A stretch of 64,000 nucleotides of DNA from Christiangramia portivictoriae DSM 23547 (GCF_000423045.1 NZ_AUHF01000001.1:496001-560000), one strand, 5' to 3'; shown: positions 26,771 to 35,363, counted from the stretch's first letter. Translations and numbers: made by a program. Notes: a model not told the origin generated them from the letters alone.

Positions 26771-27241
26771 TTATCCGTTCTTATTTTCTTTTTCAGGTGT
26801 AGCGAATTCTATGGGCAAGGCATAGGCGATTGCGACTTTTTTTCCTTCAAATTCTCCCGCCTGCATTTTTGGTAATGATTTGATCACGCGAGTAGCTTCG
26901 GCTTGCAGGCTTGCTCTTACTTCGGCCTCTTTTGCCAGTGATCTTGATTCAACATCTCTAATTTTCCCGTCTTTCCCTATTACAAATTTTACAACGATAC
27001 GTTGGCGACCGCTAAGATTCAATTCCTTGCCCAGAGCGGTGTTGAAATTTTTATTCACATGATTGGTAATTCGTTCCACCGTGCAATCTTTCTGATCATT
27101 GCCTGTTAGCGATTCACATCCAGGATAAACAGGTGTTTTGTCTGCCACCGCAAAGGGTGTAGCCAACTCCTGGCTGAAACCTGAAAGAGAAATCAGGAAT
27201 GCAAAAAGGCTCAGCAAAGTTTTAAATTTTTTGTTTTTCAT
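26771..27241 (-). CDS. Secreted TonB C-terminal-like domain protein
   Basis: The 156-residue product has a signal peptide (MKNKKFKTLLSLFAFLIS...GFSQ) followed by one domain with YPGCESLTGNDQKDCTVERI, VNKNFNTALGKELNLSG, VVKFVIGKDGKIRDVES and a terminal IAYALPIEF. This is the TonB/energy-transducer C-terminal fold as found in many Bacteroidota M56-associated proteins. It has no membrane anchor or proline-rich linker, so it is not a normal TonB. A longer frame adds 20 residues lacking signal-peptide character; the ATG at 27241 is preferred. It is clearly paralogous to the C-terminal domain of the M56 protein 20 bp upstream. Confidence 0.85.
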   Translation of the reverse strand: MKNKKFKTLLSLFAFLISLSGFSQELATPFAVADKTPVYPGCESLTGNDQKDCTVERITNHVNKNFNTALGKELNLSGRQRIVVKFVIGKDGKIRDVESRSLAKEAEVRASLQAEATRVIKSLPKMQAGEFEGKKVAIAYALPIEFATPEKENKNG

Positions 27242-27260
27242 AATCTTGTTTTTGAATTTA

Positions 27261-28775
27261 TTATTGAACCTGAAATGCGATTGGTAAACTATACATGACA
27301 CTTACGGCACGACCATTCTGTTCTCCTGGAATAAATGATGGAAGCTCAGAAATGACTCTTTTCGCTTCCTCTTCCAATTCAGGACGAGCAGCTCTTGATT
27401 TAATATCCTGAACCTGTCCGTTTTCATCAATTCTGAATTGAACGATAACACGATTTACACCTACAAGTCCCAATTCTTTTCCCAATGAAGTATTGAAATT
27501 CTTGTTGACGAAATCAGAAATTTCTGAAGAAGTACAGTTTTTTCTAGCGTCATCCACCCACTGATCACATTCCTGGAAAGCAGGAACTTTATCGATCACA
27601 GCAAATGGTACTTCGGTAGCATTGTCATATTCGCTATTGTCTGCACGATTCTGAATATCCTCTAAAGAACCTGGCGCAGGTGGCGGTGGAGGTAATATTT
27701 GTTCTTCTACTACTTCTATAATCTCTGTTCCATTCGCCTTAGCTTCTTTCAATAATAGCTCTTCTCTAAGTTTGATTATTTCAAGAAATTGATCTTTTTC
27801 ATCATCGGTAAGAGAATCCTTGTTTTGTAAATAAGTTTTCAAATCCGCTAAAATTTCTGACCTGGATTGAGGTTTATCCTCAGGAATTTCCGCATAATTA
27901 TCATCGGAGCATGCTACATAAGTAAGCATTAGCATTAGCATGGGAATAATGAGTAAAAACTTGAATTTTGAAATGTTTGATGATTGATTTTTCTGTAACA
28001 TAATGATTCGTTTTTTGATTAATGAATGACTGAAAAATTGATTGGTGAATGAAAAGTTTTCTGTTCCAAAGGCGGTGTTTAGCAACTGTTCGAAATATTG
28101 CTTCTTTCCCGATTTCTTGACGGTGGTACTATCAGCAATATATTCGTGAAGCGTGGCCAGCCTTGACTGGAAAATATAGATTAGCGGATTGAACCAGAAC
28201 AGGATCCTTAAAATTTCAAAAATCATTAGATCAAAACCGTGATGATCGTGTAAATGCACCAGTTCATGGGTAATCACATGATTTTTATCCTTTTCTGATA
28301 TTTGATCTCCTATATATAAGGTGTCAAAATATGTGAATGCCGTATTAGAATCTGGAACTTCCCTAAGCTTAAAAAACCTGTTCTCCAGCTTTCTGCTATT
28401 CCCGGTGATCTTTTGGATCTTAAGAATTTTGACTATGAAAATGCTCAAACTCAAAACCACACCGGCTAGGTAGATCCATAGAAGCCAGTTAGTAGAAGCA
28501 GATTCTGCCGTTACAATGGAAGAATTTGCGGTTTTGTTACCTATAAATACTTCCGGCATCAGGATCATTTGATCACTAAATTGCTGCATGGCCCGAGCAG
28601 GAGCCATTTGCTGTAAGCTACCTATTTTGATAAAAGGGATCAAAAATGCCAGGATAGGAGTGGCAATCAAGTACGCACGGTTAAGTTTGAAAAAGGTTTC
28701 TTTTTCCAGTAACACCTCGTAGATCACGAAAAACCCAAGCTGGAATAAAATTACCTGAATGATATAATGTTCCAT
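27261..28775 (-). CDS. BlaR1-like M56 peptidase fused to TonB-like C-terminal domain
   Basis: This 504-residue inner-membrane protein is a regulatory metallopeptidase of family M56. Four membrane helices surround the zinc site HELVHLHDHH (about 168), with EILRILFWFNPLIYIF after it. A last helix (about 275-290, LLIIPMLMLMLTYVAC) leads into an exported part with a charged coil, a proline run (LPPPPPAPG) and a TonB-like domain (FQECDQW, VNKNFNTSLGKELGLVG, VIVQFRIDENGQVQDI). The beta-lactam sensor domain of BlaR1 is absent. Its ATG overlaps the blaI stop by 1 bp (TGATG). Presumably it senses an envelope signal and inactivates BlaI. Confidence 0.9.
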   Translation of the reverse strand: MEHYIIQVILFQLGFFVIYEVLLEKETFFKLNRAYLIATPILAFLIPFIKIGSLQQMAPARAMQQFSDQMILMPEVFIGNKTANSSIVTAESASTNWLLWIYLAGVVLSLSIFIVKILKIQKITGNSRKLENRFFKLREVPDSNTAFTYFDTLYIGDQISEKDKNHVITHELVHLHDHHGFDLMIFEILRILFWFNPLIYIFQSRLATLHEYIADSTTVKKSGKKQYFEQLLNTAFGTENFSFTNQFFSHSLIKKRIIMLQKNQSSNISKFKFLLIIPMLMLMLTYVACSDDNYAEIPEDKPQSRSEILADLKTYLQNKDSLTDDEKDQFLEIIKLREELLLKEAKANGTEIIEVVEEQILPPPPPAPGSLEDIQNRADNSEYDNATEVPFAVIDKVPAFQECDQWVDDARKNCTSSEISDFVNKNFNTSLGKELGLVGVNRVIVQFRIDENGQVQDIKSRAARPELEEEAKRVISELPSFIPGEQNGRAVSVMYSLPIAFQVQ

Positions 28776-29137
28776 CACTTATTGTCTTTATTGATTTCTT
28801 TTAAAATTGCTTCGAGATCTGTTGATTTCATCTCGTTCTTTTTCATAAAAAAGCTTACCATGCTTTGAAAAGAACCATTGAAATAGTTGTTCATCAACTG
28901 GTTAATACTTTGGTGGCTATAGGTTTCTTTTTCAACTTTCGGAAAATAGATATAACCTTTCCCTTTCTTTTTATGGTCTACAAACTCTTTGTTTTCCAGA
29001 ATTCTTACGATCGTGGAAACGGTATTATAAGCAGGCTTGGGTTCTGGCATTTCATCTATAATGCCATTAACATTAGATTCTTTTAAACGCCAGAGAATTT
29101 GCATGATCTCTTCTTCTGCCTTGGTTAATTGTTTCAT
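28775..29137 (-). CDS. BlaI/MecI/CopY-family transcriptional repressor
   Basis: The 120-residue cytoplasmic repressor has an N-terminal winged helix-turn-helix (TKAEEEIMQILWRLKESNVN, PAYNTVSTIVRILENKEFV, HKKKGKGYIYFP) and a C-terminal dimerisation part (INQLMNNYFNGSFQSMVSFF). BlaI proteins bind palindromes and are released when the partner M56 protease triggers their cleavage. It overlaps that partner gene by 1 bp. Two near-identical palindromes just upstream of its ATG suggest that it represses its own operon. Confidence 0.93.
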   Translation of the reverse strand: MKQLTKAEEEIMQILWRLKESNVNGIIDEMPEPKPAYNTVSTIVRILENKEFVDHKKKGKGYIYFPKVEKETYSHQSINQLMNNYFNGSFQSMVSFFMKKNEMKSTDLEAILKEINKDNK

Positions 29138-29167
29138 GGTTAATGAATAAGTTAATGCTAATATAGA

Positions 29168-29199
29168 ACTAATCTTTTAGTTTAAACTAATTATTTAGT
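29168..29199. promoter_or_regulatory. Twin BlaI-type operators
   Basis: Two 14-bp palindromes lie in the blaI promoter region: ACTAATCTTTTAGT (29168-29181) and ACTAATTATTTAGT (29186-29199). Each has ACTAA/TTAGT arms with a 4-bp centre, and they are 18 bp apart centre to centre. The symmetry and tandem arrangement are as expected for a dimeric repressor controlling its own promoter, and they also sit upstream of the divergent DUF456 gene. Confidence 0.72.
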
Positions 29200-29246
29200 T
29201 AAAAAATGAATTGAAGTTGATTATCTTCGTTTAAAAAAGTTAGCGT

Positions 29247-29744
29247 ATGGAATTAGTGTTATTGAGCGTAGCTGGAATTTTTATGATCCTGGGAATACTG
29301 GGGAGTTTTCTACCCGTCTTGCCTGGAGTACCTTTGAGCTGGATTGGCCTGCTTATATTTTTTCTCATTCCCGGAGTAGGAGTGAATTACGTGTTTCTTG
29401 GAATTACACTTTTTGTAGCCATCCTTTTCTATATTCTCAATTTCGCCATTCCCGCCATGGGAACAAAAAAATTTGGAGGAAGCCGTAAAGGAATGATCGG
29501 TGCGACCATAGGTTTGATCATTGGGATCTTTGCGCCATTTCCTTTTGCAATTCTTATTTGTCCGTTTATAGGTGCATTTATTGGAGAGATATTCAATAAA
29601 TCTGATTCAAGAACAGCGGGAAAGGCCGCTTTTGGCTCTTTCCTTGGTTTGCTCGCGTCCAGTTTCATGGAATTCATTGTAACATTCGCATTTCTTATTC
29701 TGTTTCTTTACCAGTTCTGGAGCTATAAAGAGATCATCTTCTGA
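29247..29744 (+). CDS. DUF456 membrane protein
   Basis: The 165 residues form about five glycine-rich membrane helices and match DUF456: GILGSFLPVLPGVPLSWIG near the start, then GTKKFGGSRKGMIGA and GAFIGEIF...AGKAAFGSFLG, with conserved glycines thought to form re-entrant elements. It is an inner-membrane protein of unknown function. It diverges from blaI, and the twin palindromes sit in the shared 109-bp gap, so it may be co-regulated. Confidence 0.88.
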   Translation: MELVLLSVAGIFMILGILGSFLPVLPGVPLSWIGLLIFFLIPGVGVNYVFLGITLFVAILFYILNFAIPAMGTKKFGGSRKGMIGATIGLIIGIFAPFPFAILICPFIGAFIGEIFNKSDSRTAGKAAFGSFLGLLASSFMEFIVTFAFLILFLYQFWSYKEIIF

Positions 29745-29800
29745 AAGATCTGATTTTCAGAAACCTTTAAATAAGCGTACTTTTGCAAAAAAGTTAAGAG

Positions 29801-30853
29801 ATGCTGGATTTTATAGTGGTAGGAGCGGCGCAGGCAGGTTTGGCCATGGCATATTATCTTAAACAACAAGACCATAACTTCCTGGTTGTGGATAAGGAAA
29901 GCGAAATTGGTGCTTCCTGGATGAATCGCTGGGATTCTCTTACTTTATTTACTCCTTCTGAATTTAATAATATGCCCGGGATGGAATTCCCGGCGAAAAA
30001 AGGACATTATCCATCTAAGACTGAAGTAGCTGGCTATTTCAAAAAATATGCGCAGCGTTTTGATATTCCGGTTCAGTTGGAGACATATATAGAAAAGATC
30101 ACGAAAGTGAATGATCATTTTCTGCTGAAGTCTCCGCAGGGTGATCTGAAAGCGAGAAATGTAGTGATCGCTACCGGGCCGTTCCATATTCCCTATACAC
30201 CGGCTTTCTCTAAAAAAATATCTTCTGAAATTTTTCAGATCCACAGCAATTATTATAAAAATCCAGAGCAATTACAGGCAGGTCCTGCCATGGTGGTAGG
30301 AGCAGGAGATAGTGGCTTCCAGATCCTCGATGAAATCTCAGGTAATAATCGCAAAACGTATTTTTCAGGAGCTACAGATGTAAAAGTACTTCCGCAGGAA
30401 ATATTGGGTAAAACCTTATGGTGGTGGTTTACGAAATCTGGTTTTTTAAGCTTCAGCAGAGATACATGGCTGGGAAAAAAGATCAGTAATTCGCGACAAC
30501 CCGTAATTGGCACAGATGTAAAGGGGATTCTGGCCAGGAAAAATGTAACCACTGTAGGAAAAACCAAAGATGCTGAAAACGAGCGTATACTCACCGAGAA
30601 GGAAGAACTTCGGGATATAAAGAATATCGTCTGGGCTACTGGTTACCGACCAAACTTTGAATGGATCGAAGGACTGGAACTGGCAAAAAACGGCTACCCT
30701 CAACATTACCGTGGAGTAAGCGATATGGAAGGTCTTTACTTTATTGGTCTTCCCTGGTTACACACAAGAGGTTCGGCAACCCTTGGCGGTATTAAGAAGG
30801 ATGCAGAATACCTTGCCGGGAAGATCGCTGAAAGGCTTTCAGTTGCTGTGTAA
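29801..30853 (+). CDS. Flavin-dependent monooxygenase-like oxidoreductase (two-Rossmann type)
   Basis: The 350-residue enzyme has an N-terminal FAD-binding motif FIVVGAAQAGLAMAYYL (GxxxxG variant), a second nucleotide motif MVVGAGDSGFQIL (about 165) for NAD(P)H, and ATGYRPNFEWIEG toward the end. This is the group of YUCCA/CzcO-like flavoproteins. The substrate is unknown. The -7 element TACTTTTG (29778-29785) would start its mRNA about 11 nt before the ATG. It is separated from tatD by 67 bp. Confidence 0.88.
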   Translation: MLDFIVVGAAQAGLAMAYYLKQQDHNFLVVDKESEIGASWMNRWDSLTLFTPSEFNNMPGMEFPAKKGHYPSKTEVAGYFKKYAQRFDIPVQLETYIEKITKVNDHFLLKSPQGDLKARNVVIATGPFHIPYTPAFSKKISSEIFQIHSNYYKNPEQLQAGPAMVVGAGDSGFQILDEISGNNRKTYFSGATDVKVLPQEILGKTLWWWFTKSGFLSFSRDTWLGKKISNSRQPVIGTDVKGILARKNVTTVGKTKDAENERILTEKEELRDIKNIVWATGYRPNFEWIEGLELAKNGYPQHYRGVSDMEGLYFIGLPWLHTRGSATLGGIKKDAEYLAGKIAERLSVAV

Positions 30854-30908
30854 ACTTTCAGTAGAAACAACTTCAGCTAATTTGGTTTCAGGATTGTATC
30901 GCAAACCT

Positions 30909-30916
30909 TATTTTTG
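30909..30916 (+). promoter_or_regulatory. -7 promoter element predicting a leaderless tatD mRNA
   Basis: TATTTTTG matches TAnnTTTG and ends only 4 bases before the tatD ATG at 30921. With the usual spacing, transcription would begin at or within a base or two of the start codon. A TTTC lies 19 bases upstream (30886-30889) as a weak -33 element. Confidence 0.4.
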
Positions 30917-30920
30917 CGGA

Positions 30921-31688
30921 ATGACAATCACAGATACGCACACTCATTTATATAGTAATTCATTTGATGACGACCGGCAGCAGCTTATAAAGGATGCCAT
31001 TGCTCAAAATGTCACCCGTTTTTTCATTCCGGCAATAGATTCAGAAACCACCCAGAGCATGTATGAACTGGAAAAAGCATTTCCAGAGAACATTTTTTTG
31101 ATGATGGGTTTGCATCCCACTCATGTCCAGGAGAATTATGAAGATGAACTAAAGCATGTGGAACAGGAACTTGCAAAACGCAAATTTTACGCGGTGGGAG
31201 AAATTGGGATCGATCTGTATTGGGATAAATCTACATTGCAAATTCAGCAGGACGCTTTCAGAAGACAGATACAGCTTGCGAAAAAATATAAACTTCCAAT
31301 TGTTATTCATTGTCGTAATGCTTTTGACGAGTTATTTTCAGTATTAGAAGAAGAAAAAGGAGATGATCTTTTTGGGATCTTTCACTGTTTTACAGGAAAT
31401 CTTGAACAGGCACAACAGGCCTTGTCTTATAATATGAAATTGGGTATTGGCGGAGTGGTCACTTTCAAAAATGGAGGGATAGATAAATTCATGGCCAAGA
31501 TTCCGCTGGAGCAAATCGTTCTCGAGACAGATGCTCCTTACCTGGCTCCTAAGCCTTTCCGCGGAAAAAGAAATGATCCTGTCTATATTATTAAGGTTGC
31601 CGAGAAATTAGCTGAATTATATGAGCTCCCATTGGAGGAGATTGCTGAGGTAACCACCAAAAACTCGAAGGAAGTCTTTGGAATCTAA
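30921..31688 (+). CDS. TatD family metal-dependent DNase
   Basis: The 255-residue cytoplasmic protein has the TatD metal motifs: DTHTHLY at the N-terminus, GEIGIDLYWDKS, IVIHCRNA, FHCFTGN and LETDAPYLAP. TatD proteins are Mg-dependent 3'-5' exonucleases or hydrolases in DNA quality control. I use the ATG at 30921, since the longer frame overlaps the upstream oxidoreductase by 110 bp and its extra N-terminus is not family-like. Confidence 0.94.
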   Translation: MTITDTHTHLYSNSFDDDRQQLIKDAIAQNVTRFFIPAIDSETTQSMYELEKAFPENIFLMMGLHPTHVQENYEDELKHVEQELAKRKFYAVGEIGIDLYWDKSTLQIQQDAFRRQIQLAKKYKLPIVIHCRNAFDELFSVLEEEKGDDLFGIFHCFTGNLEQAQQALSYNMKLGIGGVVTFKNGGIDKFMAKIPLEQIVLETDAPYLAPKPFRGKRNDPVYIIKVAEKLAELYELPLEEIAEVTTKNSKEVFGI

Positions 31689-31738
31689 AGCTGTTAAACA
31701 TAAATTTTGTTCATTTGTTGAAATAATAAGAGATATAG

Positions 31739-32872
31739 GTGCAAAATTTTGACGATATACGTTTTTACGACGATGAAGAAGTAAATCCTGCTTTACAGCA
31801 GTATGTAAAACATCCCATGGTAAAGGCGCTTCTGCAATTTACCTTTCCCGATCTTGAATATGAAGAGATCAAAACGATCGTGGCAGATTGTTACTCCATA
31901 AGGGATTTCCAGAGTAAGGTCATCTATTACAGTGTTGAAAAAGTTCTGGAAAAATCCAGTGAAGGGCTAAGCGACCGCGGTTTTGATAAACTGGATGAAG
32001 ACGAATCATACTTTTATATATCCAATCACAGGGACATTCTTCTAGATACTTCGCTGCTAAATTATACGCTCTATAACCATGATCTGGTGATGACTGCTTC
32101 GGCCATTGGCGATAATCTGGTTCAGAAGCCTTTCCTTGCTGCACTGGCAAAATTGAATCGCAATTTCCTTGTTCTAAGAAATCAGAGTCCGCGTGAGATG
32201 CTGAAAAGTTCCATGCGACTTTCAGAGTATACCAGAGGACTACTGGAAGATTCAAGATCGATCTGGATGGCGCAAAGAGAAGGTCGTACCAAGGATGGCA
32301 ATGATGTGACCCAGCAGGGCGTTCTCAAAATGATCGGGATGGCCAAAGGTGACCTGGATCTTCTTGATTACCTGGCGAAGATCAAGATCGTACCAGTTTC
32401 CATTTCTTATGAATTTGATCCTACAGATATGCTGAAAATGCCGGAAGTACTGGCAAAAAGAATGCAGGAGGAGTATAAGAAAAGCGCTAATGAAGACTTT
32501 AATAGTATCATGCAGGGCGCAATGGGTCAAAAAGGCAGAATTAGGCTGAGTGCGGGGGATGTTATTACTGCTGAAGATCTGGATAAAATTCGTGAGCAGA
32601 ATCTTTCAGTAAATGATCAGCTACAGGCAGTTTCGAGGCTCATCGATAAGGCGATCCATAAAAATTATAAGTTGTGGCCATCAAATTATATAGCCTGTGA
32701 CCTGTTAAGAAATGAAGAGCGATTTACAGATAAATATACTGAAAAGGAGAAGCGGCAGTTTGACCGCCGGATTAGCAGAAGGGTGGATATTAAAAATCCA
32801 CTGGCATTGAACAGCTATTTATTGATGTACGCAAATCCAGTAATCAATAAACTGGGTCTTGATGAAGGATAG
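31739..32872 (+). CDS. Glycerol-3-phosphate/lysophosphatidate acyltransferase family protein
   Basis: This 377-residue protein is an acyltransferase of the PlsB/PlsC superfamily and transfers acyl chains in phospholipid synthesis. It carries a catalytic-type block, YISNHRDILLDTSLL, with His and Asp one residue further apart than the usual HxxxxD, and a later REGRTKDGND block in the place of the EGTR motif. No stop-free ATG exists upstream of the conserved N-terminus; an in-frame TAG abuts the GTG at 31739, preceded by AAGAGATATAG, so GTG is the start. It overlaps the asparaginase gene by 11 bp. Confidence 0.85.
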   Translation: MQNFDDIRFYDDEEVNPALQQYVKHPMVKALLQFTFPDLEYEEIKTIVADCYSIRDFQSKVIYYSVEKVLEKSSEGLSDRGFDKLDEDESYFYISNHRDILLDTSLLNYTLYNHDLVMTASAIGDNLVQKPFLAALAKLNRNFLVLRNQSPREMLKSSMRLSEYTRGLLEDSRSIWMAQREGRTKDGNDVTQQGVLKMIGMAKGDLDLLDYLAKIKIVPVSISYEFDPTDMLKMPEVLAKRMQEEYKKSANEDFNSIMQGAMGQKGRIRLSAGDVITAEDLDKIREQNLSVNDQLQAVSRLIDKAIHKNYKLWPSNYIACDLLRNEERFTDKYTEKEKRQFDRRISRRVDIKNPLALNSYLLMYANPVINKLGLDEG

Positions 32873-33890
32873 TTCCAAAATACTACTAGTTTACACCGGT
32901 GGTACGATTGGGATGATCAAGGACTATGAAACCGGTGCGTTAAAAGCTTTCAATTTTGATGAGTTGTTGCATAACATCCCCGAATTGAAGATCCTTGAAC
33001 ACGAGATTGATACGATGACCTTTGGTGATCCTATCGATTCCTCCAATATGAACCCGGACTACTGGGTCAAGATCGCCAATGTGATCCATGAACGATTTGA
33101 TGATTACGATGGATTTGTGGTTTTGCATGGAAGTGATACCATGTCATATACTGCTTCTGCGCTTAGTTTTATGTTCGAGAATTTAACCAAGCCTATCATT
33201 TTTACCGGTTCGCAGCTGCCTATTGGAGATTTACGCACAGATGCCAAGGAAAATTTAATTACCAGTATTCAGGTGGCCGGTTTAAGAAAAAATGGTAAAC
33301 CGGTGATTTCTGAAGTCGGACTCTATTTTGAATATAAATTGTACCGGGCAAATAGGACGACCAAGATCAATGCAGAGCATTTTCAGGCTTTTTCTTCGAT
33401 GAATCATCCTGCACTGGCTGAATCTGGGGTGTATCTTTCGGTAAATTATAAAGCGCTTTGGGCACCCAATAGGAAGCAGAAAACGAAGCTTCATACAGGT
33501 TTTGACGATAATATTCTAGTGTTAAAGATGTTTCCCGGAATTAGCGAAAGCACGGTAGAACATATGTTATCCAGGCCAGGGCTAAAGGGGGTAGTACTAG
33601 AAACTTACGGTAGCGGGAACGCGCCAAATGTTCCCTGGTTCCTGGAATTACTGCGGAAGAAGATCAAAGCAGGCCTGTTTGTGGTGAATGTTACTCAATG
33701 TGTGGCGGGAAGCGTGAACATGGGACAGTATGAAACCAGTGTTGGTTTAAAGAAGGTTGGGGTGGTTTCCGGTAAGGATATCACCACTGAAGCTGCAGTA
33801 AGCAAACTAATGTACCTGATTGGTAAAGACTTATCTCCAAAAGTTTTTAAGACCATCTTCGAAACATCACTTCGAGGTGAAATGTCTTAA
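32862..33890 (+). CDS. ansA: Type I L-asparaginase
   Basis: This cytoplasmic enzyme hydrolyses asparagine to aspartate and ammonia. Both catalytic threonine motifs are present: LLVYTGGTIGMI near residue 12 and VVLHGSDTMSYTASAL near 90, with a conserved lysine region (AKENLITS) at about 130. There is no signal peptide, consistent with the type I form. It is 342 residues from the ATG at 32862, which overlaps the acyltransferase stop by 11 bp, so translation is coupled. A TTG one codon upstream is a less likely start. Confidence 0.94.
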   Translation: MKDSSKILLVYTGGTIGMIKDYETGALKAFNFDELLHNIPELKILEHEIDTMTFGDPIDSSNMNPDYWVKIANVIHERFDDYDGFVVLHGSDTMSYTASALSFMFENLTKPIIFTGSQLPIGDLRTDAKENLITSIQVAGLRKNGKPVISEVGLYFEYKLYRANRTTKINAEHFQAFSSMNHPALAESGVYLSVNYKALWAPNRKQKTKLHTGFDDNILVLKMFPGISESTVEHMLSRPGLKGVVLETYGSGNAPNVPWFLELLRKKIKAGLFVVNVTQCVAGSVNMGQYETSVGLKKVGVVSGKDITTEAAVSKLMYLIGKDLSPKVFKTIFETSLRGEMS

Positions 33891-33907
33891 ATTTAATGGC
33901 GGGTTTC

Positions 33908-33937
33908 TTGACGGGTAATTATTTTTTTCGTTATTTG
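33908..33937 (+). promoter_or_regulatory. Promoter of tRNA-Ser
   Basis: TTG at 33908-33910 is followed after 19 bases by GTTATTTG (33930-33937), a variant of TAnnTTTG. Transcription would begin about 14 nt before the tRNA. Confidence 0.45.
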
Positions 33938-33954
33938 CCGAGCCTAACAAATAC

Positions 33955-34042
33955 AGAGAGGTGGCCGAGTGGTCGAAGGCGCACGCCTGGAAAGTGTGTA
34001 TACGTCACAAGCGTATCGAGGGTTCGAATCCCTTCCTCTCTG
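33955..34042 (+). tRNA. tRNA-Ser (anticodon GGA)
   Basis: The 88-nt sequence folds as a class II tRNA. AGAGAGG pairs with CCTCTCT, the D-loop contains CCGAGTGGTCGAAGG, the anticodon loop CTGGAAA (anticodon GGA, reading UCC/UCU) lies in stem CACGC/GTGTG, a long variable arm follows, and the T-arm is GAGGGTTCGAATCCCTT. CCA is not encoded; the discriminator is G, as in serine tRNAs. Confidence 0.97.
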
Positions 34043-34107
34043 CTAAGTGTTTATTAAAAATAATTTATATCTTTAACCTTTAACTAATTAAATTAAGACA
34101 AACAGTA

Positions 34108-34911
34108 ATGAAAAGATTATTTTCTATTTTGGTAATCGCCGCGATTACGGTTCTTGGGACCTATAATCTACAGGCGGCTAACGGTACGAATAATTTGCCA
34201 GGAACGATTGTGAGCTTTGTACAGGATGACGAAGAAGCAATGGCCGGTGATGATCTGGAAGAAGAAGAGCTTGGTTTTCACCAGGAGCTTAAGAAACGTT
34301 TCATCGAAGGTGGTCCAGGTTTTATGGGGATCGTACTTTTGTGTTTAATTCTTGGTCTGGCTATTGCCATTGAGAGAATTATCTTTTTAAACCTATCTAC
34401 TACGAATACTAAGAAATTAGCTCAGAACGTTGAGGATGCTCTACATAGTGGTGGAGTAGAAGCTGCTAAGGAAGTTTGTAGAAATACAAAGGGACCTGTT
34501 GCATCTATTTATTACCAGGGTCTTGACAGAGCAGATGAAAGCATCGAAGCTGCAGAGAAAGCGGTTGTTGCTTACGGTGGTGTTCAAATGGGGCAACTTG
34601 AGAAGAACGTATCATGGGTGTCTTTATTTATTGCACTTGCACCAATGCTTGGTTTCATGGGTACTGTAATCGGGATGATTCAGGCATTTGACCGTATCGA
34701 AGCGGCTGGAGATATGCAGCCTTCACTTGTAGCTGGTGGTATTAAAGTAGCACTTCTTACAACTGTATTTGGTTTGATCGTTGCGATTATTCTTCAGATT
34801 TTCTACAACTATATCATTGCTAAGATTGATAGCATTGTAAACGACATGGAAGATGCATCTATTCTTCTTATCGATATGTTGGTAGCTTACAAGAATAAAA
34901 AACGAATCTAA
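34108..34911 (+). CDS. exbB: ExbB/TolQ-type proton channel protein
   Basis: This is the inner-membrane proton channel subunit that uses the proton gradient to drive TonB or a related system. Its 267 residues have an N-terminal hydrophobic segment, a linker rich in Glu and Asp, and three membrane helices (about 71-92, 170-192, 206-230) with VSLFIALAPMLGFMGTVIGMI, the MotA/TolQ/ExbB signature. It is the first gene of a four-gene unit (13 bp to the next). The N-terminal extension to about 65 is common in Bacteroidota ExbB. Confidence 0.93.
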   Translation: MKRLFSILVIAAITVLGTYNLQAANGTNNLPGTIVSFVQDDEEAMAGDDLEEEELGFHQELKKRFIEGGPGFMGIVLLCLILGLAIAIERIIFLNLSTTNTKKLAQNVEDALHSGGVEAAKEVCRNTKGPVASIYYQGLDRADESIEAAEKAVVAYGGVQMGQLEKNVSWVSLFIALAPMLGFMGTVIGMIQAFDRIEAAGDMQPSLVAGGIKVALLTTVFGLIVAIILQIFYNYIIAKIDSIVNDMEDASILLIDMLVAYKNKKRI

Positions 34912-34924
34912 GACAACGTAAATT

Positions 34925-35362
34925 ATGACCTTACATAAAGTATTAAAATATCTGGCACTCGTGATCGGTGTGATTGGGTTAATTCTTCTGGGAAGAATTA
35001 TCGCCACCGGTGACGATGCTATAAAAGCCTCGGCTGACCTACAGGGGAGTCATTTAGACCCTTTTATGTGGATCGCATACATTGTTCTTGCAGCAGTTGT
35101 AGTATTGGTTGCTATCTTTGTGATCGTAGGTTTATTCAGAGGAAATATTAAGAACACCATTATTGCCGTTGGATCCTTTGCAGTGATCATTATTATCGCT
35201 TACGTATTAAGTGACGGTGAGGCAACTCAATTAAAAGATGGTACTATGCTGTCTGCATCTGCAGATCATTGGGTAGGCGCAGGATTAATTACCTTCTATA
35301 TACTTGCAGCAGTTGCGATTGCAGCAATGGTATTCTCTGGAATAAAAAAATTAGCTAAATAA
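34925..35362 (+). CDS. Small membrane protein in the ExbB/ExbD operon
   Basis: I recognise no named domain. The 145 residues show four membrane helices (about 5-25, 47-72, 78-94, 115-138). It sits between exbB (13 bp) and the first exbD (1 bp), which strongly ties its function to the energy-transduction complex. I recall similar small proteins in this position in other Flavobacteriaceae. Confidence 0.75.
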   Translation: MTLHKVLKYLALVIGVIGLILLGRIIATGDDAIKASADLQGSHLDPFMWIAYIVLAAVVVLVAIFVIVGLFRGNIKNTIIAVGSFAVIIIIAYVLSDGEATQLKDGTMLSASADHWVGAGLITFYILAAVAIAAMVFSGIKKLAK

Positions 35363-35363
35363 T

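Noticed and set aside
29739-29762. TTCTGAAA/TTTCAGAA hairpin spanning the DUF456 stop codon
   Set aside because: The stem is AT-rich and has no T-run after it, so it is not a convincing terminator.
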